From Helichrysum umbraculigerum (Eukaryota > Streptophyta > Magnoliopsida > Asterales > Asteraceae), in assembly GCA_949592205.1 (NCBI GenBank), contig CATIUR010000001.1:217006250-217070249 (forward strand): a stretch of 64,000 nucleotides of DNA. Reading direction: 5' to 3'. A model generated the notes under the pieces. That model was given only the letters and a program-made list of their open reading frames with translations, ran no database searches and was not told the DNA's origin. Positions 1 to 17,530 of the stretch are shown in pieces. The translations under genes were made by a program, and so were the position numbers. Position 1 is the stretch's first letter. Each line of letters opens with the position of its first letter.

Positions 1-333
1 GGAGAGTATTGCATAACAGGTCAAAACGGGGTCGGGTCAAAAACCCATCTTTTGGTACCAGTGAGGTTGTGTTGGCCCACCAACACTTTTCCCCTTCCTT
101 TTAAATTTTTTTATATTGATTACACAAATACTTCTATAGCAAAAAACAACATTTAGGAGGTTTTATTAAAATTGACTGCGGTCAACTTTCAACCTGTTTG
201 AAAGGTTCACCTTTTAGGTTTCTTTTATTTGACCAGTAAGATAATAAAAAATAACAAAATTAATCCAAAAGTAAGTCAATTAAAATTGACACCACTAATA
301 AATATAGAAACTTCAAAGGAAGCATCGTCTTAC

Positions 334-5355
<5,022 letters not shown>

Positions 5356-5630
5356 CTTTTAATCAGGTAAATCAATTTGTTTAACCGATTTCAGTCTCGG
5401 CCGCCATGGTTGGTAACGGTGTGAAGTGATTGTTTGGATAGTATATAGCTGGAAAGCGATGAGATTGACGAGAGTTTGGTTGCCGGAGAGATGATTTTCC
5501 GGCGATGTAACGGCGGTGGTGAGACGCAGACAAAGTATTTGATAAAATGTTTGAGAGAGAAATAAAAAATAAAGAGAGGCGGTCTTTGGACTGTGATGAG
5601 AGAGAAGTTTTGGGAAGCGAAACTGGTGGA

Positions 5631-5640
5631 TATTTATATA
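5631..5640 (-). promoter_or_regulatory. TATA box of the hexokinase-like gene
   Basis: TATATAAATA on the minus strand, about 280 bases upstream of the hexokinase-like start codon. The only other prominent feature upstream is the SINE at 5708-5991. The position implies a leader of about 250 bases. Inferred from motif and position only. Confidence 0.5.
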
Positions 5641-5707
5641 TTATTGTCTAATTTACTGATTTGCCCTTAGACCATTTATGAACCGATTTTCTCATCCTTG
5701 TACTATT

Positions 5708-5991
5708 TTTTTTTTTGAAAGGCAGTTTTGGAATCACTGACGGGTCACTTAGGCACCACCCGATCATCTCACCATGATGCACCCTCGAGAAGAAAGCCCT
5801 ACAGCGTCCCGGGCGGTTACGGCCACTAGGCAAGCTAGTGGACTCGATGCGCTTGCGGGGCGAAGCGGGTAAAACTCCTCACCCCGGAGCCCAAAGGCCC
5901 AAGGGATTTTCCATATGTCCATTACGGGGTTTGAACCCCTGACCTGTGGTTTGAAAACCACTCGCTCAACCACTGAGCTAGATCTGCTGGA
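5708..5991 (-). mobile_element. tRNA-derived SINE with 17-bp target duplication
   Basis: Read on the minus strand, the element starts with a tRNA-like head: an A-box-like TAGCTCAGTGG and, about 35 bases on, a B box GGTTCAAACCC, as needed for RNA polymerase III transcription. A ~200-base unrelated body follows, ending in ACTGCCTTTCAAAA and an A run. The flanks are an exact 17-bp direct repeat, ctcatccttgtactatt, at 5691-5707 and 5992-6008, which fixes both ends. It lies about 70 bases upstream of the hexokinase-like TATA box, in the same orientation as that gene. The perfect duplication suggests a fairly recent insertion. Confidence 0.92.
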
Positions 5992-6008
5992 CTCATCCTT
6001 GTACTATT

Positions 6009-8136
6009 CCCGGTTTTTATTTTCTAGTTTCCATTTCCATAAATTATTCATTTATATTTTTATATTTTTATATTTATTTATATATATTAATTATATTATA
6101 TTATGTATTGTATTTATGAGAATACAATATTATTAATATCAATTAATATATTTAGAAAATTTCTTATTATTGAATTTGATTTTATTTGATGAGTATGTGT
6201 ATCAATGGAATTTTTAATTTGATTTTAGGCATCTAAAACATTTCTTTTATGTATTTGTAATGGATCTGTTTAGTTATTTAAGAATATAATCTAATCTAAT
6301 AAAATTGTGAGTTTCTTTTAGGAAGGTTTAGATATTTTAATTGTGGCTGGTAAACTTTCATTAAATAGATGGAGCACTTGCCATTTCAAAATAACAATAT
6401 TTTAGTAAAGTTTTAAATCAACTCTTATTTTTAGTTGTTGGATGATTATCGGTAGGGGTTAATTATTAATTTACCGTTTATAGTAATAGGATGAATCATA
6501 TCGTCTTATGTGCTTTAACGCTATGTCAAGGTGCATCTAATGATCTTCAGCCTTTCATATTTACCGAATTACAATCTTTATATATTGTACTATATTTCAT
6601 ATCAATTTACACGTACTATTTGTTAAATGCTATCTTGAGTATTTTCATATACAATTTCATATCAAAATTTACACATCTTACTCCTATTACTTCATATTCC
6701 TTAAAAACCCCTCATATGTTTCATATTCCATTCTTACACTAACAACTCATCTCTTTCTAGCTTCAAATTACCTAGCATCATCCAAGCCTTAAATGCCATG
6801 TTTAATTAAATTAAAATCTTATCTTAATAATAATACTAATTGTATAATGTTCATATGAAATGACATTATACATATTTTAATTTAATTTAATTACCATGAG
6901 GTATAAAGTAATATAAATTACAATATAAGTGCATATATATATATGATATGATGCATATTTATATGTAGATACAATTTTCTATGTTTTACCACTTGACCTC
7001 TTTTTGAATCCCCCTTAATTTTAAAAAAGGCTAGTTGGCCTATGGGACTAGAGAGACTTTGTTTGACTAAATCGATTTACTAGTTACTAGATACTTCAGT
7101 CAAATATATAAATGTGTTCTCAATCGGGACAAAGAATACGACAACTACAACTATACAAACATTGCCATGTGGTTTATTACAATACACCCTTTTTTAAATA
7201 AATACAAATAATTATTATTTTTAAAAAATAAAAATATAAATTGTATATACATGTGTCTATACAAATTAGGTAACGGCAATTGAAATCAATTATACGAGTT
7301 ATTGCTAGTTGAATAATTAATTTATAATTTAATACCATTAAATGTAATGGTTATTTGTTTACTCGATTTATGCGTTTATTTTTTCTTGTTTTAACTGCAT
7401 TGCGTAGTTACATTTCTAATTTAATAATAAATAATATAATAAATAATAAATATTAATAAAATAAAACTTCTCCTACAAAATCTAAATGCAAAATTGAACC
7501 TTATTAACCAATCAAAACCTTCAATTTTACCCAACTTCAATTATATATTATTTGTTGCACGTCAGTTGAAGTTGTACGTGAGTACGTATTCATGAGTTAA
7601 TTTAATATATTAAATATTAGTTAATTAATTATTATAATTATTAGAAATCTATGAAACAAACAAAAGTATTCATTTAAAACAATCAAACTTTAGTTGCGTA
7701 TTTACCATGAACGAAGTACGTATTATGGGTTTAAAACTCTGTATTAATAATAACATTTACATTAGACAACCAACGTATATGTACGGGTTTAAATCTACAT
7801 TAAACGACCCGTGTAATAATAGTAATATTTGAGTAAAAAATTAACAGTAATGGGGATTATGTTCTTATTTTTTTAAGTATATATTGTTTTGATATATCAA
7901 TGCACTTGATTGATTAATCCAAAGTTTAATAAAAACAAATTATTCGAGTCGTTATTAGGTCTCTATTTTTCAAATTATTTCATTAGCATAATTTTATCAA
8001 ACATTCAATTGACCAATCAAATCAATTAATTTACCTAAAAATCTAATCAGTTATTTTGCTAAAAAATTTATTAACAAAAAATCATGTCAAATATAATTCC
8101 CCCATAAACCTTTTCTTATATATTAGCAATAACAAA
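6009..8136. other. AT-rich intergenic DNA without recognisable genes
   Basis: No coding signature was seen. The block around 7540-7760 is repeated at about 8510-8720, on the other side of the hAT element at 8145-8481; both copies contain TTTAGTTGCGTATTTAC and ATGAACGAAGTA. These repeats may be internal parts of a Helitron that ends at 9056. Confidence 0.6.
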
Positions 8137-9056
8137 CTTATATCTAGGGGTGTGCAAAACACGGTTCGAACCGTGAAAACTGGTAAACCGTACCGAAACC
8201 GTACCGTCCCGTACCGAACCGCTTCTCTACGGTACGGTTCACGGTTCTAATATTTGTAGTTTCACGGTTCGCGGTTCGGTTCGGGCCGGTTCTACACTTA
8301 GGGGTGTGCAAAACACGGTTCAAACCGTGAGAACCGGCAAACCGTACATAAACCGTACCATCCCGTACCGAACCGCTTCTCTACGGTACGGTTCTCGGTT
8401 CTAATATTTGTAGTTTCACGGTTCGCGGGTCAGTTCGGTTCGGGCCGGTTCGGGCCGTTTCTAGCACTTTGCACAGGCCTACTTATATCTTATTAAACAA
8501 TATGAAATCAATTATATGTTATTTGTTGCACGTCGGTTGAAGCTGTAAGATTGTACGTATTCATGAGTTAATTTTATATATTAAATATTAGTTTACTAAT
8601 TATTATAATTATTATAGAAATGTATGAAACAAACGAAAATGTATATTTAATACAATCAAACTTTAGTTGCGTATTTACAATGAACGAAGTACACAATATA
8701 GGTTTAAAACTCTATATTAATAATAATTAAAAAACATATGCTTAAGTTTCATTTTACACTAACTATGTCATGTGTATACACGAGTTTAGATCTCTATATA
8801 TTAATTATAATGAACGGATGAAGTATTCATCTAACAGCTTTCGTGTGCATACAGAGGCTTAAAGTTTAAACACTAAATTAATAAAAGAAAATTTATGCTT
8901 AGTTTCATTTTACGTTAATCCTATGTATACGCGGCACTAAAGCTATATATTGATCAAATGAAAACTATGCTTAGTACAATTAAAAAAAATGGAAAAGGTA
9001 TTTTTTTTTTTTTTTTTTTTACATTAGCCCGTGTGCAACACGAGTCTTAAAACTAG
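7540..9056 (+). mobile_element. Probable Helitron 3' portion (5' end not found)
   Basis: The segment ends at 9045-9056 with CTTAAAACTAG followed by T, preceded by a short GC-rich hairpin, CCCGTGTGCAACACGAG at 9028-9044. A hairpin roughly 10 bases before a terminal CTRR (here CTAG), followed by T, is the usual Helitron 3' end. Repeated inner segments at ~7540-7760 and ~8510-8720 lie upstream. The 5' TC end could not be located, so the start given is only the first repeat copy. Confidence 0.4.
8145..8481. mobile_element. hAT-type MITE with an internal tandem duplication
   Basis: Terminal inverted repeats TAGGGGTGTGCAAA and TTTGCACAGGCCTA, with the 8-bp target duplication cttatatc at 8137-8144 and 8482-8489, both typical of hAT elements. 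The interior is rich in CCGTACCGAACCG and CGGTTCGGTTCGG. The left end, including its inverted repeat, occurs a second time at about 8300, so the element is made of two similar ~150-180-base units. It is non-autonomous, with no ORF. Confidence 0.88.
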
Positions 9057-9340
9057 TTATGTTATATAAACATTGTCGAGTTTCAACTGTAAAAAAATAT
9101 ACGTGGAAAATTATTGTACTGTGATGTGATGCACTCAATAAATGAAATTTATGAAGGTGCATACCATTTGCTAAAATCTTAAATAAGTCTTATTTTTAAT
9201 ATTATCTTAAAAAAGTTTGAATCGTTTATAGTGTAGAAAATATTAATATTTGATCTTTCATCTTTATAATAAATGAAATTTATGATAGTGCATGCAATTT
9301 GCAAATAATATTAAATGAGTAATTGGTTACTTACTTACAT

Positions 9341-9341
9341 A

Positions 9342-9411
<70 letters not shown>

Positions 9412-9417
9412 TTATTA

Positions 9418-9470
<53 letters not shown>
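9341..9470. repeat. (ATT)n microsatellite, about 130 bp
   Basis: Almost uninterrupted ATT triplets with a break near 9410-9420. The Tyr/Leu-only reading frames across it are artefacts of the repeat. Confidence 0.97.
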
Positions 9471-9471
<1 letters not shown>

Positions 9472-10205
9472 CATTAATTATTAAAAATAAAATGCTGCAG
9501 GACATGAATTGGGCATAAATTGGGCATATTTCAGCTTAAGTATCTTAATAATGTTGTAATTTGGTTACGTACTTAAAATGTTCTAATTCCCTAAACGAAA
9601 CATGATATCAGTTTAAGTACAACTATTTTAGACATCGTGCTTGTTACACAATGAAATTTTGACAATAAGATTACCATTTTCTAAGATTCTGTAATTTTGC
9701 TATTATTTATAAAGTAAAATCATAATTAATTTTTCTTCTTCTTCTAAATATCAACTATCACAGTTGGTAAATTGTAACTGCTACCGTATAACTTTTCTTA
9801 ATAAAACAACATTAACATTATTTCGATAATATTATCATAAGTTAACAAACCTAGATATATATATTTTATATTCTTTTGCCCTTATTTTATTTAATTGTAT
9901 TTTTAAGTATATAAAAGAAAAGTGAAGGGGTAATGATGTAATTTAAAAGTTTGTAATGGTAAAAAGAAGGTAAAAATGGAGTTGGGGGGTGTTTAAGTAA
10001 AAAAGTGAAAATGGGTGGGGGTGGGCGGTGTGATGGGGACCACGTGGACCAAAAAAAGGATGAAACGGCGACGATTACAGCTAGCTGCGTATGTATCCAC
10101 CCTCACTCCGTACCCTTTTGTTCCAGCTGTCTTCCTCTATTTCCAGCTAAGCTCAACCACAACTACCCACGTACATTTTTTCTTTAAATTTTTTTACCAT
10201 TCTCT

Positions 10206-10241
<36 letters not shown>

Positions 10242-10659
10242 TGTATTGAATTTTCATTTATTGTTTTTTATATGTGTCCGACTTATGCATAATGCGATAG
10301 TCAGTATATGAAAATTTTGATAATGTGTCAACTGTATAAGTCATCAAGTCATTTGACAATTGACATACATTAAAAACAGGTATTACGTTAGCGTTTTCGA
10401 GTAATAAGAGTTTGAAAACGTTCAATATAAATTACTAAAAAATTGGTAAAAAGAAAATTCTTATGCATACAATAAAATTATGTCATAGGTACATACATTT
10501 TGCAGACGCAAATCATTTTAGAATTACACATATTATAAACCACCTTCTATATAGAAAAGGAGGTTGGTTAGTTTAATTCGAAAGAAAACATATTCTGGAA
10601 GGGCCACTAGCAATAAAAATGACCATGACTTCTTAGCATATTCTGATTAATAAATAGTA
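9471..10659. other. Intergenic, no gene seen
   Basis: AT-rich sequence with a poly-T run at about 10206-10240. A G-box-like CCACGTGG lies at about 10038-10045 within a C/T-rich stretch that resembles a promoter, but no gene follows on either strand. Confidence 0.5.
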
Positions 10660-10922
10660 CTCCCTCCGTCCCAATTTAATTGTCCCCGGACAGAAAACAC
10701 GCAGTTTAAGATAAACAAAATAATTATTATTTACATTTTGCACAATAACATTCTTACCCCTAACCAATTAATTTGAACTTCCTTTCACTTTTGTAATTTA
10801 AATTTTTAAGTAGGGACAATATAGTAAATGAAATCATATTTCCTTTCTATATTTGGTAGATGACAATCAATTTGGAACAACTCAAAATGGAATACTGGAC
10901 TATTAAATCGGGACGGAGGAAC
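10660..10922. mobile_element. Stowaway MITE
   Basis: Starts CTCCCTCCGTCCCAATTT and ends with the inverted AAATCGGGACGGAGGAAC, flanked by the dinucleotide TA on both sides. This is the signature of plant Stowaway (Tc1/mariner-related) MITEs. About 263 bp, non-coding. Confidence 0.9.
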
Positions 10923-11056
10923 TAGTACTAGTACTATTCTAAAACTCAAAAACAACAATGATATGAAACACATGTTTGGCATGCATCTTTTGTATAGCTA
11001 AAAGTTTTTAATTTTTAATAGATAATTTCTCATAAAGAACAATATATATATATATA

Positions 11057-11382
11057 GAGTAAATTCTATATATGGTCCCTGTGGTTTACACCAATTTACA
11101 AAAACGGTCCATGTACTTCTTTTTTTACTTTTTCAGTCCAATAAGTTTACGTTTTGCTCGAAAATGGTCCCTCATCCACCTAAAATGACTAAAGTACCCT
11201 TCCTTTTGTTATTTTCAGATAGTCACTATTTAAACGATCAAAGGGTACTTTAGTCATTTTAGGTGGGTGAGGGACCATTTTCGAGCAAAATGTAAATTTA
11301 TTGGACTGAAAAAGTGAAAAAAGAAGTTTAAGGACCGTTTTCGTAAATCGGTGTAAACTACAGGGACCATCTATAGAATTTA

Positions 11383-11385
<3 letters not shown>
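11057..11385. mobile_element. Fold-back MITE, full-length hairpin, 329 bp
   Basis: The left end GAGTAAATTCTATATATGG and the right end, read inverted, GAGTAAATTCTATAGATGG start two arms of about 150 bases that match almost throughout. They include ACCTAAAATGACTAAAGTA near the loop at ~11190-11250. The element sits in an AT dinucleotide tract, so the target duplication cannot be read. The superfamily is uncertain. Confidence 0.85.
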
Positions 11386-11419
<34 letters not shown>

Positions 11420-11986
11420 ACTAATTACATCTTTCGACTTAAATTCGAGTTTTTACTCTAAAAACAGTGTCTTGTAAAATTCTTACTTTCGACATACATG
11501 ACTCAACTGATTCAACCTTTTATTTCGGATTTTGTCCCATCCTTAGTAGTTCAATGGGATGATGTGTTTATATTTGGTTGTATGTGACCTTTATTACTTA
11601 AAAAGCATTGAATCTACAAATGTTTCATACTGTATATAAAGAAGTGCTAACAAAATAAATAATAAATTATTGACATAGTTGTAGATTGTATGATGATGAT
11701 AATATGATATCTTGTCTTTCCCCTACCTTTATAGCTAGGGTATATTCTTATTATTTTTATATTTGTTTTGGAATATCAACTTTATGAAAAGACATAGATA
11801 TGTGATCTACCGAAAGTGTATTCCTCTTTCAACAATATCCCTTTAAATATCAAAAACTATGGGACCAAAGGTGGGTTAATCAGTAGTCCTATGTCAATGT
11901 TATGTTTTTTTTTTAAATATAATATAAAAAATTAAGATTAAGATAATTAAAAAAAGAAGAAGAAAAAAGGTAACACGTAAACCTAA

Positions 11987-12270
11987 TGTCGTGTTTAGTT
12001 ACGGAAAACTATCTCCATCTTTCCTTTTTCATTTTCTTAGAGTTGTGTGTCCCTTGAAAAACTAAAGGAGTTTAGAATACGCGTTCAAATATAAGGGATG
12101 GAGTTTTCATTTTTCAAAATAGGAAATGAAGAAAACCATAAATTATTAGATTTATTTTCTTAGAAAACTTCTATTGAAAATCACAACTTGAACAAGTTTT
12201 CTAATTTTTTAAATTTTCTTAAAAAAAAATTTAGAAAAATAAAAGAATTTTCTGTAACTAAACGCAACCC
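11987..12270. mobile_element. Degenerate Tourist-like MITE
   Basis: The left end, GTGTTTAGTTACGGAAAAC, matches the inverted right end, where GGGTTGCGTTTAGTTACAGA is read on the opposite strand. TTTTCC/GGAAAA-rich arms fill the interior. A related but better preserved element lies at 29613-29975. The 3-bp target duplication is not clear. Confidence 0.6.
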
Positions 12271-12604
12271 AAATTTAAATATAGAAATGGAAATCAAGGC
12301 CTCGGGGTGTGTACTTTTCGTCGTGGTATGTCGGCGACCAATGAGGAGAAAGGAGGTGGGTTGATGCGGACCAATGACAAGAGGCTAGTGTTTTTGTAAC
12401 CGCCACGTGTCGGTCTATGCCAGCTCATTAACAGCTAATTTTTTATTTATATATTTTAATTTATTGAAAATTGAACTTAGCATGGATTGTGATAGGCTGG
12501 GCTGGCTGGCACTCTGTCTCGATTCGCCGCGTTACCTATGCGAATCAATTTGGGTGCGTTGACACTTCATTTCTTTTTCATTCTTAAATTCTCCTTTTTA
12601 TTAT

Positions 12605-12800
12605 TCTGTCTATAGCATTTAAAATGTCCAAATTACTATTTTAAAATATCATATTATAAATGTCTACTTTGATATTTAACCAATCAAAAAAGACTTTAGT
12701 GGGTACATTTAATATTTGATTGGTGAAAAGTGTAGTTATTGAATAATCCTAAAACTACGTGCAAAGTTAAAGTGGACATTTTAAATAGGACGAAGATAGT
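12605..12800. mobile_element. Decayed Stowaway-like element
   Basis: CATTTAAAATGTCC near the left side faces GGACATTTTAAATAGGACG near the right side as an imperfect inverted pair. The arrangement resembles Stowaway ends, but the outer CTCCCTCCG part is eroded. Boundaries are approximate. Confidence 0.4.
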
Positions 12801-12935
12801 ATATGGTTTTATTTATTATATATACATCCATTTAACAAAATTTTAGACTAGATTATATCATTATTGCAATTTGCAACATAGCTCCTTGTAAGAAATTTAA
12901 AATATCTATAAAAAATTAATTAAGGGAATTGATAA

Positions 12936-13073
12936 GGGTAATATTCGTATACCACTTTTTTTAGGCATACACCACTAACGTATTTTACAATTTTGTACAG
13001 TATCAATGTACAACATCCCAAAACACATTTGGTGATGTACGGCTAAAAAAAGGTGGTGTATGAATTATAACCC
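12936..13073. mobile_element. Mutator-type MITE, 138 bp, 9-bp target duplication
   Basis: Exact 9-bp direct repeats aattgataa at 12927-12935 and 13074-13082 flank an inverted-repeat element starting GGGTAATATTCGTATACCAC and ending in the inverse GTGGTGTATGAATTATAACCC. A 9-bp duplication is characteristic of Mutator-like elements. Non-coding. Confidence 0.85.
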
Positions 13074-13082
13074 AATTGATAA

Positions 13083-14337
13083 TCACAAATTTTAGGGTTG
13101 TCAATTAAAGAAATATAATGCATTTATTATTTATTCAAAATTATAATTAATTCACCTACCGTTTGTATTTAATTTACTAAAACTTTTCTTTTATTTGTGA
13201 TGTATTAATTAAAATCATAGATTATAAAGGAAACTTTAGGTTTAATAAATGCATCATATTTCTGTCACGGACAGTCCTTAGTTTAATAAAGTTTGAACAC
13301 GTAAATTGTATTTCAACTAATATTCAAATAGTTAATTAAAATTTAATAATAAATACTATTAATTATGTTATTATTTATGTCTTAAATTTTTTAATAATAG
13401 TACTTAATGACGTCATTATCAGTTCTCGTTATACTTTAAGATCGTTGCCTAATTAGTGAGGTGAAATCAAAACCTAGAAACTCGATTAACATTATGAAAC
13501 GTTAAATACTTATAGTGATTTTTAAAGTACTACCACTTTGGTTAACAATTGCAATATTCGTTATTCGAGAGGAAGTAGTATATTTATAACGGGGCCTACT
13601 AAAGCTACTCCATTTTCCCTTCTTCTTTTTTTTCCATCTCATACTCCATCCCACATATCTAATAAATCAAATCATATATTTTTTTTTACTTGTAAAAGAA
13701 AATTTTTGAATGCTCATACGGTATAGTTATTTTGCTGGAAAAGAAATTTGATCAATATATTAAAATCATCTACACCAATTTTGACCATAATTTATATTTT
13801 AATATAATAATCTTTCCACTTTCCAACTCGATTCATTATAAAATATTTGAGCTTCTAAATTTGAAATACAAGGACGTTTGATTTTGATAATGATGATGAT
13901 AGTTTATACTTTTCACATTTTAATATAAATAAAATAATAATAATTATTAACACCCTATTATTATTTATTGTTAACAAAACACGATCAACCACTGTTGTGA
14001 TAAGATATTTTAAACATTACAAACGTTTGTAATGATTGATATTAAACACGACATAATTCTTTATGTTAATTTTTCAAACATATATGATTGTTCATGCATC
14101 TTAAAACGTGAATACGTAATTATCACAATTTTATATTGCAAATAAGTATTATTTTATTTTCATTTATATGTATACATGTACTACTACACTTTACAGCGGT
14201 ATTTATTTAAGACATGAACTATATGAAGACACTGAATTTATATAAATGTTTACTTGGTTACTTAACAAAGACGCCAACCTACTATAGGCACGTAACGACG
14301 ATATTTATTATATAACTTCGTTAGATAAAAACATTAC
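13083..14337. other. AT-rich intergenic, nothing recognised
   Basis: Short AT-biased reading frames only. A C/T-rich stretch at ~13600-13690 gives a short ORF without family resemblance. Confidence 0.55.
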
Positions 14338-14351
14338 TATGTGAGTGGACA

Positions 14352-15611
14352 TATACGCTTGCTTGAGATTTTGGTTGGTAATGGCGATTCATTGAGATTT
14401 TGGTTGGATAACTGGTCGGGGAAGGGACAATTATACGCTTGCTTCCCGTCATTGTTTAAACTTGAATCCATCAAGAAAATTAATGTGGCAGGCAGGATCA
14501 ATGCTGATGGAAGTTTTAATTGGAAATGGAAAGCGGATAATTGGTCTCAATCGGCAATATCGGAACTAATTCAATTGCTTAATCTGAATATTCAAGTCAG
14601 TTTAAACAATAAAGATGACAGTTGGGAATGGGGGTCTAAAAACTCCAAAGAGTTCACTGTTCAATCTGTTCGAAACATGTTGGTGGCAAGAGATAATGAA
14701 TCGAATCATACATCTTATCCATGGAACAAGGTGCTTCCGGCAAAAGTTAATATCTTTGGATGGCGTCTATGGTTGAATCGGTTGCCTTCTAAAGCTGCTC
14801 TAAAACGGAGAGGAGTTTATATTGATAATGCTAACTGTCCTTTTTGTGGTGAGCAGGAAGAAACCATGGAACATTTGATAACGGGTTGTAAAATCACTAA
14901 TGATCTATGGAATGCGGTAGTAATCTGGTGCAAATTACCACCCTTGGTAATCTTTTCGATAAAGGACTTGGTATTCCAATATAACTTCATTAAGGGATCG
15001 CAGGTACGAAAATTAATGGTTCAATCGGTTATTACGGTCACTTGTTGGGTGATTTGGAAGACTCGAAATGATTGTGTGTTCAATGGAGCGAAGGTCAACA
15101 TCGAGGGAATGATGAAAGAGGTGAAGACATTGGGTTTTCTTTGGATCAAGAATCGTATATTCAAATGGGTTTTGGATGAAAACAATTGGATGAGGTTTAC
15201 TTTTGAATGATGAGTCATTCCGAAGCAATGTCGTGCATGATGGATGGATGCTCAATACAGTAGCTGTTTTTGAAGACCAAGGTGCTCAGATGAGTGCGAG
15301 CATGGAGTAATTTGGAATGTGGATGTCTATGTTTCTGTTTGTATATTTATATGGTGATGTATATATGATAATGCTTGGTCCTGTATCCTCACGGGATTCT
15401 ATCAAAAACGATATAGGGTGAAAACCGGTGGCTCGGCCCCTATTATCGGGGATTTTTTCCTGAAATCTTCAGGTTTTTTTCATCCCTTTTAGAATCTTCC
15501 CAGTTCGGATTCAGGTTCAAGGTATATCATTTGGGGTTTGTACATTTTGGGTCTATTTAGCACCTTGCTATTAGACATTATTTAATAAAATTTAGCCTTT
15601 CAAAAAAAAAA
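14352..15611 (+). mobile_element. 5'-truncated L1-type LINE with 14-bp target duplication
   Basis: An open frame to 15210 encodes the C-terminal end of a plant non-LTR reverse transcriptase polyprotein: VGNGDSLRFWLDNW near the start, then the zinc-binding domain with WNKVLPAKVNIFGWRLW, LNRLPSK and CPFCGEQEETMEHLITGC (C-x2-C, then His and Cys). The catalytic reverse transcriptase and endonuclease are absent because the copy is 5'-truncated. A ~390-base 3' UTR ends TTTAGCCTTTC plus an A run. The direct repeat tatgtgagtggaca occurs at 14338-14351 and 15612-15625, fixing both ends. The truncated frame has no in-frame stop, so the insertion is probably young. Confidence 0.93.
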
Positions 15612-15775
15612 TATGTGAGTGGACAGAATGTTTTAAATGGCATCCAACAACTCGTAAGCTGTAGAATCAAGATTTTGAAGCTTGCTCATTTACGAGGATT
15701 CGGTTACCTTTTTACATTATAAATTTGATATATTGCATATGTTACGATGTTAGAGGTGGGTTCAAATAAGAATAT

Positions 15776-16722
15776 AAAAAAAGTAGAGATTGGGAGAACC
15801 AATAGGACTGCTCCGTTTCTTTACAAAACCCACTTCCACTTTTGCCCCCAAGTTTAAATATTTAACAAACCGTATGTTCATAAATTATAAAAAATTATAT
15901 ATTCGAAACCAGCGTCTTTTTCTCTTCGATTATAAATGTCAAAAGCTACTTTTGATGATTTTTTTTTACCGGGTTCTACAATATAATCACATGTGATTTA
16001 TGATAAAAAATTAAAATTTGTTCACGATTATTTATTCATGCTATATGTTAATTAACATGTGAATACACCTTAATATTCATCTACATTAATAGTTATAAAA
16101 ATAATTTTTAAAATTGCATTTGTTTTCATTAAAAATCACATGTGATTGCTAGTTGTACAATTAATCACATATGATTTGTTATATAATCGCATATAATCAC
16201 ATGATTTTCATTTAAAAATTGACATTTGATGAACAATTTACCGATATATGATAATTAATGCTTGATTTCAACTTGATTTTTACCTAATTGTATAATTATA
16301 GTCAATGATTTGAAAATCCGTATTTTATTACTCTTTAATCACATATGATTGATACTTTGATGTTTAATCGAATGTGATTACAACTTAGTTTTTCATGTTT
16401 AAATCTTTTTAAATCATCAATGATTTGAATTTAAAGTTTAATTGGAGTTATAAGCGGGTGTGATTATTTTTTAGTGTTAAATCACATGTGATATCACATT
16501 ACAAAATTTTAAAACCCAATAAAAATGAAAAAAAAAAAACTTTGTTGAAAATATAGTTTGTTGTATCTATAATTGAAGAGAAAAAGACGCTGATTCCGAA
16601 TATGTATTTTTTATAATTTATAGACATACGGTTTGTGAGATATTTAGTTTTTAAAAAAGAAGTTGAAAATAAGTTATTGAAATGATGAAATCCTATTGGT
16701 TCCTCAATTCTTCATTTTTTTC
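15776..16722. mobile_element. Long-inverted-repeat DNA transposon remnant (about 0.95 kb)
   Basis: The outer ~160 bases on each side are inverted copies. GAGAACCAATAGGA on the left faces TCCTATTGGTTCCTC on the right; further in, AACAAACCGTATGT faces ACATACGGTTTGTGA, and CAGCGTCTTTTTCTCTTC faces GAAGAGAAAAAGACGCTGA. The interior holds at least six copies of ATCACATGTGAT or close variants (about 15985-16490). No transposase is visible. Long inverted repeats with repeated interior motifs suggest a Mutator-like non-autonomous element. The target duplication was not resolved. Confidence 0.7.
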
Positions 16723-17530
16723 AAGGGCGAATTTACATGTATAGATGGTGGGTCATTTGACCACCCTTAGGAAAAAAAATTACTACAAAACTATACAAAA
16801 TTTTAAAGAAATATCCTTGCAAATGAGTTTGGACCCTCCTTGCAAATGAGTTGCAAATGAGTTTGGACCCTCCTTGTGAGTCTTGAACCTTTTGAACTTG
16901 ATCATTTTTTTAGATGAAAGAGTACCGGAGGGTTTGTTTCTGCATATTCATGGTAGAGTTGACCTAATTAATAATTGAGGAAGATGAAGTTCCTATTTTA
17001 ACTTGATGGACTATAAAGAATTTGAGCTTGATGATAAATAAATAATAAACATGGATTGTTATATTTTATTACTTTGGGCGTATTTCAATCTTCGTTCATA
17101 AAAGACTGGATTATTCAAGTAATAAAATTCGTACTTCCTGAATCTTTGCTAAGGTATTTTCAAAAAGACATTTCAAGTAAACAAGATCATATAAAATATA
17201 ATAACCACATTTTATCTTGAAATTTACCTCGAATCTTATTAAGTTAGGACAATTTTACTTATTTGTGTGCCATTATTAAGTTCAAGCAAGTCTTACAAGC
17301 ATTTTTAAGCGAATAAATTAATGAAAATGTTAGTAATAACATCCGATCCGGTGCCCAACTCATATAATCTAGTTATGTTTTTGCCTAAAGAAAAATCTAA
17401 ATAAAAAATGACCCACCTTGATTTCAATCCTAGATTCGCCAAACTTTTCTCTACAATGTTATATTACTACTTTATAAACATAAAAAATCATATATTTCCC
17501 AGGTCCAAACCTTTTATTATATCGTATATA
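16723..17530. other. Intergenic, no gene seen
   Basis: AT-rich. At about 16815-16880 a short direct repeat GAGTTTGGACCCTCCTTG occurs twice. No coding evidence. Confidence 0.5.

Noticed and set aside
5900..5991. tRNA-like sequence on the minus strand
   Set aside because: It has A and B boxes but is the head of a SINE bounded by 17-bp target duplications and ending in an A tail; it does not form a complete acceptor stem.
9315..9518. ORF of Tyr and Leu runs
   Set aside because: Translation of an (ATT)n microsatellite.
10015..10311. 98-codon plus-strand ORF
   Set aside because: Its second half is translated poly-T; no family resemblance.
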